Notes: a model not told the origin generated them from the sequence alone. A DNA stretch of 64,000 bases from Companilactobacillus hulinensis (GCF_003946555.1 NZ_RHOO01000009.1:26528-90527); one strand, 5' to 3'. Counted from the stretch's first letter, positions 34,488 to 42,260 are shown. Made by a program: numbers and translations.

Positions 34488-35087
34488 TTGTCTAAATCTG
34501 AGGAAAAACATCAAACACGCCGCCGTGGAGCTGATTTGGAGGATGCCGTTTTGTCTGCTGCATGGGATTTACTGAAGGAAGTAGGATATCAAGAATTTAC
34601 CATGGCCGAAGTCGCCAAAAGAGCTAATGCAGCTAAACCGGTTTTATATCGTCGTTGGCCAGAAAAGTCTAGTCTGGCTGCCAGTGCCATTATCAAATTT
34701 GGACCAAAACTAGATGCAACCATTCCTGACACCGGATCATTGCGTGGGGACTTAGTGACCTTTTTTAATCAGTTAATTAAGATATTTGATATGTTCGGTG
34801 CAGAGAAGTTCCGAGGATTAGTAACGGATAGATTGAAGTCGATTCCAATTGAGAAATTATTTGCGGCTCCAAATTCTGATAATATGTTGCAAAGTGCGAT
34901 TGAACAGATTCTTGAGCAGGCAGAAAAGCGTGGAGAAGTGGATACATCAAAACTTTCACCACGGGTATTACAGTTGCCAGGAGTGCTGTTTATTAACGAG
35001 GTTGTTGGTCAAGCGGTCGTAACTAAACAAGTTATCGCACAAATAATTGATGAAATATTAATACCGGTATTTACGGCAAAAAAATAG
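34488..35087 (+). CDS. TetR/AcrR family transcriptional regulator
   Basis: A 199-residue regulator with the N-terminal TetR helix-turn-helix (LKEVGYQEFTMAEVAKRANA, then AAKPVLYRRWPEKSSL, residues 25-60) and a C-terminal ligand domain. The start codon is TTG 34488, after GGAGTGAATAAA. It is divergent from the DHA2 exporter, so it is probably that pump's repressor and its own. It ends at a strong terminator. Confidence 0.9.
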   Translation: MSKSEEKHQTRRRGADLEDAVLSAAWDLLKEVGYQEFTMAEVAKRANAAKPVLYRRWPEKSSLAASAIIKFGPKLDATIPDTGSLRGDLVTFFNQLIKIFDMFGAEKFRGLVTDRLKSIPIEKLFAAPNSDNMLQSAIEQILEQAEKRGEVDTSKLSPRVLQLPGVLFINEVVGQAVVTKQVIAQIIDEILIPVFTAKK

Positions 35088-35137
35088 CTGTTGTAGTAGG
35101 TTGAACTTGATAGTTCGCCTACTAACAACAGCTGTTT
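35086..35137 (+). terminator. Rho-independent terminator of the TetR gene
   Basis: AGCTGTTGT with ACAACAGCT, plus an inner TAGG/CCTA, is followed by five T; it starts within the stop codon. Confidence 0.85.
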
Positions 35138-35154
35138 TTATTACTTTTGTTCCT

Positions 35155-35335
35155 TTGCCGCATCCGATTACGAAGTATTTTATCTGCCGTGGGGATTGGC
35201 TCCAGCCTTGGTCTGAAGCCTCGATTTGAAGCTTTGCTTCGCAAATCTCCAAATTCGTCCTGTTACGTAAGAACGGTAAATCACCGTTCAACGTAACTTT
35301 CACGGCTGATAAAATATTTCGTAACCTCCTGCTAA
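35155..35335 (+). repeat. Family B structured element, copy B3
   Basis: The left border TTGCCGCATCC and right border CCTCCTGCTAA match B1 closely, and its terminal stem GATTACGAAGTATTTTATC is related to that of B1. The first hairpin stem GGCTCCAG with CTGAAGCC and the third hairpin (GTTACGTAAGAACGGT with ACCGTTCAACGTAAC) differ from B1, while junction motifs stay. It lies downstream of, and co-oriented with, the TetR gene. Confidence 0.7.
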
Positions 35336-35433
35336 TGTGGTTTAGATTCTTATGTTTTATCCTGTATCATTATTAAGTTTGATTTTATAAACTTTGAAGT
35401 CTAGTTTTTTTAAAAAAGTAAAAACATACAAAC

Positions 35434-35618
35434 TAGCCGGAGATTGAAAATAACGTGTCAGCTGTGAAAGTGCTGTTGGACGGTGGTTTATCCGTCCTTA
35501 CAGCATAGGACGACTTTTGAAATTTGCGGTTTGTGCAAAGTTCAAAATCGAGGTCTTCAGACCGCTCTTTGGCTGAAGACGATCCCACAGCTGACACGTT
35601 ATTTTCAATCGGAGGCGG
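35434..35618 (-). repeat. Family B structured element, copy B4
   Basis: On the minus strand the terminal stem is a perfect 25-bp complement (GATTGAAAATAACGTGTCAG and on), unlike any other copy. The first hairpin stem is GTCTTCAG/CTGAAGAC, and TCGATTTTGAAC, TCGTCCTATG and ACTTTCAC are kept. It faces B3 across 100 bases and lies just downstream of small RNA 1 in the same direction. Confidence 0.7.
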
Positions 35619-35649
35619 AATCCCACAGAAAATTTTAAATTAGACAAAA

Positions 35650-35750
35650 TAAAAAAAACATCCTGGGGAGGGATGTCTTTTAATGTTTTTAGGGGATTAA
35701 ATATATGTTATAGGGGGGATGAGGTGAGAGGCTTATGTCTCTCATCTACA
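35650..35750 (-). ncRNA. Small RNA 1 of a three-member C-rich family
   Basis: A ~100-nt transcript is predicted from a TATTCT box to a terminator (ACATCC/GGATGT with loop CTCCCCA and eight T). It has a 5' hairpin built on GAGAG/CTCTC, then single-stranded CATCCCCCCTATAAC and TTTAATCCCCTA. These C-rich tracts, and CCTCCCC at the terminator loop, could pair with Shine-Dalgarno sequences. Copies 2 and 3 share this layout. No credible protein is encoded. Confidence 0.7.
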
Positions 35751-35756
35751 AGTAAT

Positions 35757-35810
35757 AGAATACCGCCGAAGTGTGAACCCTTTGTATTTAAAATGTGAAG
35801 AAATTGTGAA
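35757..35810 (-). promoter_or_regulatory. Promoter and direct-repeat operator of small RNA 1
   Basis: The -10 box TATTCT is at 35757-35762. On the minus strand TTCACA-N5-TTCACA lies at 35794-35810, exactly 31 bases upstream of the -10 box, as in the other two copies; a further TTCACA is 22 bases closer. Direct repeats with an 11-base period suit an OmpR-type response regulator. Confidence 0.65.
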
Positions 35811-35932
35811 GATTTATGAATTTTGTCATAAATGCCTATAAAAATTTCTAAAAGCAAATGTAGCGTGCTAACAATCATAGTTTGCCGAATAAAAAATGCC
35901 ATTAATTGAGCAGTATTTTAAAAAACATATAT

Positions 35933-35966
35933 TTGTTGTGGAACTGGTTCCATACGTTATTATTAG
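35933..35966 (+). promoter_or_regulatory. Promoter and operator of the LacI-type gene
   Basis: TTGTGG and TATTAT boxes flank TGGAACTGGTTCCA (35939-35952), a near-palindrome typical of LacI-family sites, placed in the spacer. This predicts autorepression. Confidence 0.6.
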
Positions 35967-35991
35967 GATAGAAGCACAAGGGGGATAAAAT

Positions 35992-36987
35992 ATGGCAAAC
36001 ATTCGTGATGTGGCGAAATTATCAGGACATTCTATTTCGACAGTTTCTAGAGTAATTAACCAGCGAGGTTATGTTGCGGGAAAAACGGCTGCTGAAGTTA
36101 GGCAAGCTATGAAGACTCTGAATTACCATCGGAATGATTTGGCCAGAGCGTTGAGTCTAGGCAAAACGTATCGAGTTGGCGTGGTCTTGCCTTATGTTAA
36201 TCACCCATACTTTCAAAAATTAGCGGATGCCATTATTAGTGCCGCCTTCGCAAACAATTATCAAGCAACATTTTTACAATCAAATTATAGCCCAGAAGAA
36301 GAAATCAAATTTCTGGATATGTTGAAGCATCACGCATTTGATGGATTGATTTTTACGTCTCGTGCCATTCCATTTGATAAATTAGTTGAGTATAAGAAAT
36401 ATGGTCCGATAACTTGTTGTGAGGATACATTTGATTATCCATTATCGTCAGCTTTTACCGATAGAAGGGCTTCATTTGTGAACGCATTGCAGACTTTGAA
36501 AGATCAAGGATATACCAAGATAGGTATGACTATTAGTCGTAGTGAAAATACTAGTCAGAGTGCGAAACTGACGACTGAGGCGTACAGAGAAGTATTTGGT
36601 GAAGATATTCGTGATGAGTTATTGTTTCGAGAATCAAAGACTATGTTTGATGGAATAACTGCGGTTGCTCAATTCCTGAATTATGAACCAGACTTGCAAG
36701 TCGCCTTTTGCAATGGAGACGAAATTGCGGCTGGAGCTAAAAGACAATTAAAAGAAATGAACCGTAGTGATGTGTTAGTTACTGGACAAGAGAATTTGCC
36801 AATCAGCTTCTTGATGGGTTTTTCCAGTATTGATCATCGGTTAACAGAAATGGGTGAGGAAGCATTTGAGTTATTATTTAAAGATGAAATAATTAAGAAA
36901 CCTATCCCATCTCGTTTCATGCGTCGGGGTAAATTACGGGATGATTCTGATCAGAATCAGGATGAAATTGACCGTATCTTGAATTAA
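35992..36987 (+). CDS. LacI/GalR family transcriptional regulator
   Basis: A 331-residue repressor with the N-terminal LacI helix-turn-helix (IRDVAKLSGHSISTVSRVIN, residues 3-22), the hinge helix region NDLARALSLGKT and a periplasmic-binding-protein-like sugar domain (VGVVLPYVNHPYFQ). AAGGGGGATAAAAT precedes ATG; this G-rich site would pair with the CCCCCC tract of the neighbouring small RNAs. No sugar genes are adjacent, so the regulon is distant. It is close to RliB/MalR-like regulators in general form, but I cannot assign a sugar. Confidence 0.9.
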   Translation: MANIRDVAKLSGHSISTVSRVINQRGYVAGKTAAEVRQAMKTLNYHRNDLARALSLGKTYRVGVVLPYVNHPYFQKLADAIISAAFANNYQATFLQSNYSPEEEIKFLDMLKHHAFDGLIFTSRAIPFDKLVEYKKYGPITCCEDTFDYPLSSAFTDRRASFVNALQTLKDQGYTKIGMTISRSENTSQSAKLTTEAYREVFGEDIRDELLFRESKTMFDGITAVAQFLNYEPDLQVAFCNGDEIAAGAKRQLKEMNRSDVLVTGQENLPISFLMGFSSIDHRLTEMGEEAFELLFKDEIIKKPIPSRFMRRGKLRDDSDQNQDEIDRILN

Positions 36988-37019
36988 TAGATTAATATTA
37001 GATTGGCTTACTACTATAA

Positions 37020-37141
37020 ATAATGCAATACTAATAGTGGTGCCAAGCCGAGGTGAGGGTACGCGGTCGGCGTGCAAACGTTTGGAAGATCGCTGCACCT
37101 CACCATACAACAGACTTACGTTTTCGTAGGTCTGTTTTTTT
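37020..37141 (+). ncRNA. Candidate structured RNA with terminator after the LacI gene
   Basis: Downstream of the LacI stop lies a hairpin GGTGAGG (37052) with CCTCACC (37098), with an inner stem GCGGTC/GATCGC and the apical palindrome CAAACGTTTG. Then comes the terminator AACAGAC.TACG/CGTA.GTCTGTT with seven T. A weak promoter (TTGGCT, 17 bases, CAATAC) may precede it. It could be a small RNA or simply a structured 3' end of the LacI mRNA. It does not match SRP RNA, 6S RNA or tmRNA as I know them. Confidence 0.4.
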
Positions 37142-37156
37142 GTTCTTAATCAAATT

Positions 37157-37203
37157 AAAATACCACAGGAAAAATATTAACATTTTCCCTGTGGTATTTT
37201 TGG
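37157..37203. terminator. Bidirectional terminator after the CAP-domain gene
   Basis: The near-perfect stem AAAATACCACAGG/CCTGTGGTATTTT, extended by further A-T pairs, gives T-runs on both strands. Confidence 0.85.
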
Positions 37204-37234
37204 TTTAAATCTATTTATTCGTATTTAAATACAA

Positions 37235-38215
37235 TTACATTGCGAAGTCTTGGGCAATCCAAAGTTGTCCCATTTGATCGATGTAAACACCGACACCAAC
37301 TGATGTGTAATCTGATCTAATCATGTTGTAGTAGTGCATTTGACCAGGTTCTTCAAGGAACATCTTTAGTAGAGCGTCTGATGCTGCTTGACCAGTCTTG
37401 AACTTACTTGCTTTGTAGAAGGCACCGATATTTTCACCGACACCATTGGTTGGATAGTTTGCTTCTGCGAAGGCTGAATCGAAGTATTCACCATTTGGAC
37501 GCATGTGGTCGAATTGTTGTGCTAATTCTTTGGCACGTGTCATGGCAATATTATTGATTGAGCTGTCAGTCTTCAATGCACCAACACCATTCTTAGCACG
37601 TTCTGAGTTGATAGTTGCATAGATTGCGCTTTGCATAGCAGTAACACTAGCACTGTTCTTGGCGTTAGGATCACTAGCATTTAATCCAAAGTCAGGTGAG
37701 TATTCTACTTCTGAATTTAGATTTTTAACATATAGATGTTGACTAGCTGCCCATTCGTGAGCTGAAACTTTGTAGAATACGACATTATTCTTGTTAATAA
37801 CGGCTCTAGTTACAGTCCAGAAAGTACCGTCTGGTAATGAGTTACCATCCATCTTTCCAGTTTGGTCATTGTAAAGTGCGGCGTTACCGTCGAAGACTAC
37901 ACCACTAGACTTTTGAACTGGTGCTTGATTTGAAACATCGGTAACTTCACTTTCAATTACGTATTCGTTAGTAGCAACTTGGTCGTATGTTTGACCATTA
38001 ATTGAAATAACCTTTCCTACTAACCAATCACTATGAGCTGAAAGGGCACGATTCTTAACTGATGCACCTTTCTTAGTATAGAGATAGGTCACGTGATTAG
38101 TTCTAACAATATGCTTTGCGGCTGCGTCCGCAGTCGTAGTATTTGCCATTAACCCCGCTGATAATAATGCTGTTGCTGCCAAACTAGTCAGCAATGACTT
38201 CTTGATCAAATTCAT
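37235..38215 (-). CDS. Secreted CAP (SCP/PR1) domain protein with two SLAP-like repeats
   Basis: A 326-residue exported protein. A signal peptide (LIKKSLLTSLAATALLSAG, cleavage near ADAAA) is followed by two cell-wall-type repeats resembling the S-layer SLAP domain (VRTNHVTYLYTKKGASV and VVFDGNAALYNDQTGKM, each ending in a V-x-Y-strand). A C-terminal CAP domain follows (TINSERAKNGVGALKTD; FDHMRPNGE; NIGAFY), with the family His and Glu present. The SLAP-like part likely holds it on the wall; CAP domains have varied roles, including nuclease or lipid binding, so its job is open. ATG 38215 has AAGGGGAATGAAT before it; the ATG two codons earlier is too close to that site. Confidence 0.83.
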   Translation of the reverse strand: MNLIKKSLLTSLAATALLSAGLMANTTTADAAAKHIVRTNHVTYLYTKKGASVKNRALSAHSDWLVGKVISINGQTYDQVATNEYVIESEVTDVSNQAPVQKSSGVVFDGNAALYNDQTGKMDGNSLPDGTFWTVTRAVINKNNVVFYKVSAHEWAASQHLYVKNLNSEVEYSPDFGLNASDPNAKNSASVTAMQSAIYATINSERAKNGVGALKTDSSINNIAMTRAKELAQQFDHMRPNGEYFDSAFAEANYPTNGVGENIGAFYKASKFKTGQAASDALLKMFLEEPGQMHYYNMIRSDYTSVGVGVYIDQMGQLWIAQDFAM

Positions 38216-38314
38216 ATTCATTCCCCTTAAATATAAAATTATTTATACGTCTAATATAGTCCTTTTTTGCTCTAAAATCATTGGCAAAAGGGCATAAAGT
38301 GGTTGAAAAATTGA

Positions 38315-38413
38315 CAAAAAAAATACACCCGGGGAAGGTGTATTTTTTGTATAGGGGATTAAATATTGTTATAGGGGGGATGAGAAAAGGGATTATGGTA
38401 TCTCTTATCTACA
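38315..38413 (-). ncRNA. Small RNA 2 of the C-rich family
   Basis: A second copy: 5' part TTGTAGATAAGAGATACC, C-rich CATCCCCCCTATAAC and TTTAATCCCCTATAC, and the terminator AATACACC/GGTGTATT with loop TTCCCCG-type and eight T. The terminator stem differs from copies 1 and 3 by paired changes (ACATCC/GGATGT to ACACC/GGTGT), showing that the hairpin and not its sequence is conserved. Confidence 0.72.
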
Positions 38414-38419
38414 ATTTAT

Positions 38420-38473
38420 ATAATACAGGCCTATCATGAAGTATTTGTTTGTAAATTGTGAAAATTATGTGAA
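38420..38473 (-). promoter_or_regulatory. Promoter and direct-repeat operator of small RNA 2
   Basis: TATTAT is at 38420-38425; TTCACA-N5-TTCACA (minus strand) lies at 38457-38473, again with 31 bases between the repeat and the -10 box. Confidence 0.65.
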
Positions 38474-38639
38474 TCTGGATAGCCACTTGTTTATGATAAG
38501 TCTTTTTTATAATTTTAAATTCTTTGTCCATTTTAAATGACAACAATAGTTGTCTCCCTTGAGGTAAGTAATTTACCTCACGAATAACAGTATAACTTAT
38601 TTTGTTAACAACTACTACTAGTTGATACCCAAAAGTCGA

Positions 38640-38740
38640 AAAAATAGAAGACATCCTGGGGAGGGATGTCTTCAAATAGGGGATTAAATATATATGTTAT
38701 AGGGGGGTGAGAAAAGGGATATCTGTATCTCTCATCTACA
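38640..38740 (-). ncRNA. Small RNA 3 of the C-rich family
   Basis: A third copy: TTGTAGATGAGAGATACAG, then CACCCCCCTATAAC and TTTAATCCCCTATTTG, then the terminator GAAGACATCC/GGATGTCTTC with loop CTCCCCA and six T. It lies in tandem with copy 2, about 325 bases apart, both upstream of the CAP-domain gene and on the same strand. No coding frame with a ribosome site is present across 38216-38880. Confidence 0.72.
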
Positions 38741-38746
38741 ATTACT

Positions 38747-38800
38747 ATAATACCGAGAAATTATGAAATAAATAATTCCAAATTGTGAAAAAAGTGTGAA
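38747..38800 (-). promoter_or_regulatory. Promoter and direct-repeat operator of small RNA 3
   Basis: TATTAT is at 38747-38752; TTCACA-N5-TTCACA (minus strand) lies at 38784-38800, with the same 31-base gap as the other two copies. Confidence 0.65.
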
Positions 38801-38849
38801 TTTTCAATTTTTGAATTGGTCTAGATTAATTATATTTTTATATTGTTAG

Positions 38850-38878
38850 TTGCTTTTTAAGAGTGTACCACTTATACT
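38850..38878 (+). promoter_or_regulatory. Promoter of the T-box/permease unit
   Basis: TTGCTT and TATACT are 17 bases apart, about ten bases before the T-box leader. Confidence 0.7.
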
Positions 38879-38884
38879 ATACAC

Positions 38885-39060
38885 ATGTTCATCCAAAGAG
38901 ATGCTGATCTAGGCTGAAAGTCGGCAATGAAAATGGTGTTTTAATTTTACAGGTTGGCCGTCTATATTGGCTTTAAGAGATGCAATATAATTGCAAAATT
39001 TGGGTGGAACCGCGTTACGACGTCCCTATTACAGAAATGTAATAGTGGCGTCTTTTTTTT
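38885..39060 (+). promoter_or_regulatory. T-box riboswitch of amino-acid permease 1
   Basis: A compact leader: a Stem I-like part with CAAAGAGATGCTG and GCTGAAAGTCGGC, the T-box TGGGTGGAACCGCG at 39001, then the terminator GACGTCCCTATTAC with GTAATAGTGGCGTC and eight T. The specifier codon cannot be called with confidence. Charging of one tRNA would control uptake of the matching amino acid. Confidence 0.82.
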
Positions 39061-39093
39061 AACTCTTTTTGTATTGAAGAAGGAAGTTTATTT

Positions 39094-40464
39094 ATGGAAG
39101 AAGAATCTACCACACAAGAACAAACGCTCTCGAGGTCACTTGAGGGAAGACACATACAGATGATTGCTATCGGTGGAGCAATTGGTACAGGGCTGTTTTT
39201 GGGCTCAGGAAGTGCGATTCATGAAGCTGGACCATCGATTATCTTGGCATACATGATTGCAGGCTTCTTTTGCTTCTTCATGATGAGAGCAATTGGAGAA
39301 TTACTATTATCAGATACTACGAAGCATTCGTTTTTGGATTTTATCAGAATTTATCTGGGAGATAGGTTTGAATTTGTAACTGGTTGGGCATACTGGCTAT
39401 GTTGGATAACCGTGGCAATGGCGGATCTAACGGCATCAGGAATTTATATCAAGTATTGGTTACCCAGTGTTCCACAATGGTTATCAGCTTTGATTATCCT
39501 ACTAGTATTATTTTCAATGAACTTTGTGAACGTGAAGTTATTCGGAGAAATGGAAACAGGATTCTCCATGATAAAAATCATTGCTATCATTGCGTTAGTT
39601 GTAGTTGGGGTCGGAATGGCATTCTTCCATGCTCCAGTAGAAGGTGGTAATGCAGGATTTACTAATTTAGTAAGCCACGGTGGATTTTTCCCAACTGGAT
39701 TCAAAGGTTTCCTGATGTCATTTCAAATGGTTATTTTTGCCTTCGTAGGGATTGAAATGGTTGGATTGACCGCTGGTGAGGCAGCTGAACCTGAAATTAA
39801 CCTTCCTAAGGCCATCAATAGCTTGCCCATACGAATCGGACTATTTTATGTTGGCTCCATGATTGCCATCATGAGTGTATATTCTTGGAACAAGATATCG
39901 ACGACATCCAGTCCATTTGTACAAGTATTCTCAGGTATTGGGATCAACGGTGCAGCTGGAATTTTGAACTTCGTCGTTCTAACCGCATCACTTTCAGCAA
40001 CCAACAGTTGTTTGTTCAGCACTAGCCGTACATTGTACAGTTTGAGTTTGAAGGGTAACGCTCCAAAGAAGTTCAAGTTAATTGGTAGAAATGGAGTTCC
40101 AGTTTGGGCATTGATGTTTTCAGCGGCTGCTTTATTAGTGATTGTTGCATTGAACTTTTTCATTCCATCCAATGTTTTTAGCTTAATTTCAACGGTTTCT
40201 ACAATCAATTTCATTATCGTTTGGATGATTCTTATTTGGACACATTTGTTATTTAGAAAGCAAAATCCCAGTGGTATCAAAATTTTTAAGATGCCGTTGT
40301 ATCCATTTAGTAATTACATTAGTTTAGCGTTTTTCACAGCAATTTTATTGTTGCTTCTATATATAAGAACAACTAGGGTTCCGATGATTATTACAATTAT
40401 CTTCTGGATCGTGATGTTGTCGGTTTATCACAAAAATAATGACAGAGATGCTGAAATTAGCTGA
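39094..40464 (+). CDS. Amino-acid permease, AAT/APC family (copy 1)
   Basis: A 456-residue amino-acid:proton symporter with 12 membrane segments. The APC signature RHIQMIAIGGAIGTGLFLGSG lies at residues 20-40, and AFVGIEMVGLTAGEAAEPE near 210 is the substrate region. It is closest in pattern to CycA/AapA-type permeases for small neutral or D-amino acids. GAAGGAAGTTTATTT precedes ATG. The T-box leader shows tRNA-responsive control. A paralog with a shortened T-box follows in tandem. Confidence 0.9.
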   Translation: MEEESTTQEQTLSRSLEGRHIQMIAIGGAIGTGLFLGSGSAIHEAGPSIILAYMIAGFFCFFMMRAIGELLLSDTTKHSFLDFIRIYLGDRFEFVTGWAYWLCWITVAMADLTASGIYIKYWLPSVPQWLSALIILLVLFSMNFVNVKLFGEMETGFSMIKIIAIIALVVVGVGMAFFHAPVEGGNAGFTNLVSHGGFFPTGFKGFLMSFQMVIFAFVGIEMVGLTAGEAAEPEINLPKAINSLPIRIGLFYVGSMIAIMSVYSWNKISTTSSPFVQVFSGIGINGAAGILNFVVLTASLSATNSCLFSTSRTLYSLSLKGNAPKKFKLIGRNGVPVWALMFSAAALLVIVALNFFIPSNVFSLISTVSTINFIIVWMILIWTHLLFRKQNPSGIKIFKMPLYPFSNYISLAFFTAILLLLLYIRTTRVPMIITIIFWIVMLSVYHKNNDRDAEIS

Positions 40465-40478
40465 GATTCAGTAGGATT

Positions 40479-40600
40479 TTTATGGCAGAATTACAAGATT
40501 GGCTCACTATATCGAGCCTAAGAGATGCAAGCAATTGCGAATTTAGGTGGAACCGCGTTTTTGACGCCCTATTACAGAGATGTAATAGCGGCGTCTTTTT
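40479..40600 (+). promoter_or_regulatory. Shortened T-box leader of amino-acid permease 2
   Basis: It contains AAGAGATGCAAGCAATTGCG, the T-box AGGTGGAACCGCG (40545) and the terminator GACGCCCTATTAC with GTAATAGCGGCGTC plus T-run, all matching the leader of copy 1. Only about 80 bases separate the upstream stop from the T-box, so a normal Stem I with specifier loop does not fit. It may be a decayed or minimal T-box. Confidence 0.75.
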
Positions 40601-40629
40601 TTACAATCAAAATTAAGGAAGTGGAAACT

Positions 40630-41967
40630 ATGAACGAAAAACAAACTCTTTCTAGGTCACTAGGTAGTAGACATATTCAGATGATTGCCATTGGTGGTGC
40701 GATCGGAACTGGATTATTTTTGGGATCGGGTGAGGCGATTCATAAGTCTGGTCCTTCAATAATATTTTCTTATTTAATAACAGGATTATTTTGTTTCTTG
40801 ATGATGCGTGCTATTGGAGAACTACTTTTGTCTGATACTATAAAGCATTCATTTTTGGAATTTATCAGAGAATATCTTGGAGACAGGTTCGAATTCGTGA
40901 CCGGTTGGGCGTATTGGTTCTGCTGGATAACGTTAGCAATGGCAGACTTAACGGCATCAGGTATTTATATCAAATTCTGGTTTCCACAAGTTCCACAGTG
41001 GTTATCAGCACTAGTTATCTTGTTGATTCTGATTACGATGAATTTTGTTAATGTGAAGTTGTTTGGTGAGATGGAATCAGGATTTTCGATGATTAAGGTT
41101 ATTGCGATTATTGTGTTAGTCATTGTTGGTATTTCAATGGCAATTTTTCATACACCAGTTTCTGGAAGTGTCGCTGGTTTTGGTAATCTTGTTAGTCATG
41201 GAGGGATGTTTCCGACTGGCGTGTCTGGCTTCTTGATGTCATTTCAAATGGTAGTTTTTGCTTTCGTTGGAATTGAAATGGTCGGTATCACTGCCGGTGA
41301 AACTGAGAATCCGGAATTAAATTTACCTAAGGCTATCAATGCTGTTCCGATTAGGATCGGGTTGTTTTATGTCGGTGCTATGGTCGCAATTATGAGTGTC
41401 TATCCTTGGAATAAAATAACGACTGATGTTAGCCCATTTGTTCAAGTTTTTTCAGCAATTGGTATCAAAGGAGCAGCCGGGATCCTTAACTTTGTTGTCC
41501 TAACCGCAGCCTTATCCGCCACAAATAGTTGCTTGTTCAGTACTAGTCGGACACTGTACAGTCTGAGTATCAAGGGTAATGCTCCAAAAAAAATGTCAAT
41601 GGTAGGACGCAATGGAGTACCGATTTGGTCATTGATGTTCTCAAGTGTCGCTTTGTTAGTGATTGTTTTGATGAATTACTTTATGCCGGCAAATGTATTC
41701 AGCGTTATTTCAACAGTTTCAACAATCAACTTCATTGTTGTGTGGATTGTTCTTTTGTGGACACATGTTGTGTATAGACGTCGGACTGAGAATCTGGGTA
41801 AATATCAGATGCCAGGGTATCCTTTTACAAATTATCTAAGCTTGATATTCTTTATCGGGATATTAGTTTTGTTGTTGATTATTAGTAGCACCCGATTGGC
41901 TATGGTATTTACAATTGTTTTCTGGCTTGGTTTGGTTTTGGTTTATTCTCTTTTGAAAAAGAAGTAG
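40630..41967 (+). CDS. Amino-acid permease, AAT/APC family (copy 2)
   Basis: A 445-residue tandem paralog of the preceding permease, with the same RHIQMIAIGGAIGTGLFLGSG and AFVGIEMVGITAGETENPE motifs and 12 membrane segments. ATG 40630 follows AAGGAAGTGGAAACT; the longer in-frame start lies inside the T-box and is rejected. The region separating the two genes is itself a copy of the leader, showing that the gene and its leader were duplicated together. The two copies may differ in substrate or affinity. Confidence 0.9.
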   Translation: MNEKQTLSRSLGSRHIQMIAIGGAIGTGLFLGSGEAIHKSGPSIIFSYLITGLFCFLMMRAIGELLLSDTIKHSFLEFIREYLGDRFEFVTGWAYWFCWITLAMADLTASGIYIKFWFPQVPQWLSALVILLILITMNFVNVKLFGEMESGFSMIKVIAIIVLVIVGISMAIFHTPVSGSVAGFGNLVSHGGMFPTGVSGFLMSFQMVVFAFVGIEMVGITAGETENPELNLPKAINAVPIRIGLFYVGAMVAIMSVYPWNKITTDVSPFVQVFSAIGIKGAAGILNFVVLTAALSATNSCLFSTSRTLYSLSIKGNAPKKMSMVGRNGVPIWSLMFSSVALLVIVLMNYFMPANVFSVISTVSTINFIVVWIVLLWTHVVYRRRTENLGKYQMPGYPFTNYLSLIFFIGILVLLLIISSTRLAMVFTIVFWLGLVLVYSLLKKK

Positions 41968-41973
41968 GGTTGG

Positions 41974-42160
41974 TTGCCGCTTCCGGTCACAAGATATTAA
42001 ACCTTTCGTGTGGACCGACCCGAGCCGAAGTGCGGTCTCGGGTCTCGACTTGAAGCTTTGCGTTGAAAATCTCCAAGATTGTCCAGTGTTGTACGAACGG
42101 GTAGACCACCGTTCTACGCCACTTTCACGACTTGTTAAATATCTTGTGACCTCCAGCTAA
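41974..42160 (+). repeat. Family B structured element, copy B5
   Basis: Left border TTGCCGCTTCC, right border CTCCAGCTAA, terminal stem GGTCACAAGATATT with AATATCTTGTGACC. The first hairpin is GACCCGAG/CTCGGGTC around CCGAAGTGCGG. It starts seven bases after the permease stop, in the same direction, and has no separate terminator before it. After it, up to 42260, only AT-rich sequence is seen. Confidence 0.7.
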
Positions 42161-42260
42161 ATTTACTTTCTATATTTATGTTCATGACTGTCTATTTAGT
42201 ATGGGTGTTTTAGAAGTTTTATCGTTACTAAATGAGTTTCTATTGCTATCTATAGAATAA

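Noticed and set aside
35708..35902. 64-codon frame on the minus strand beside small RNA 1
   Set aside because: No ribosome site; it overlaps the promoter and 5' part of the small RNA, whose layout is shared by the other two copies without that frame.
37020..37141. SRP RNA, 6S RNA or tmRNA
   Set aside because: The SRP GGAA tetraloop domain, the 6S central bubble and the tmRNA tRNA-like ends are all absent.
38409..38675. 88-codon frame on the minus strand between small RNAs 2 and 3
   Set aside because: It covers the promoter of copy 2 and the terminator of copy 3; no ribosome site and no protein-like pattern.
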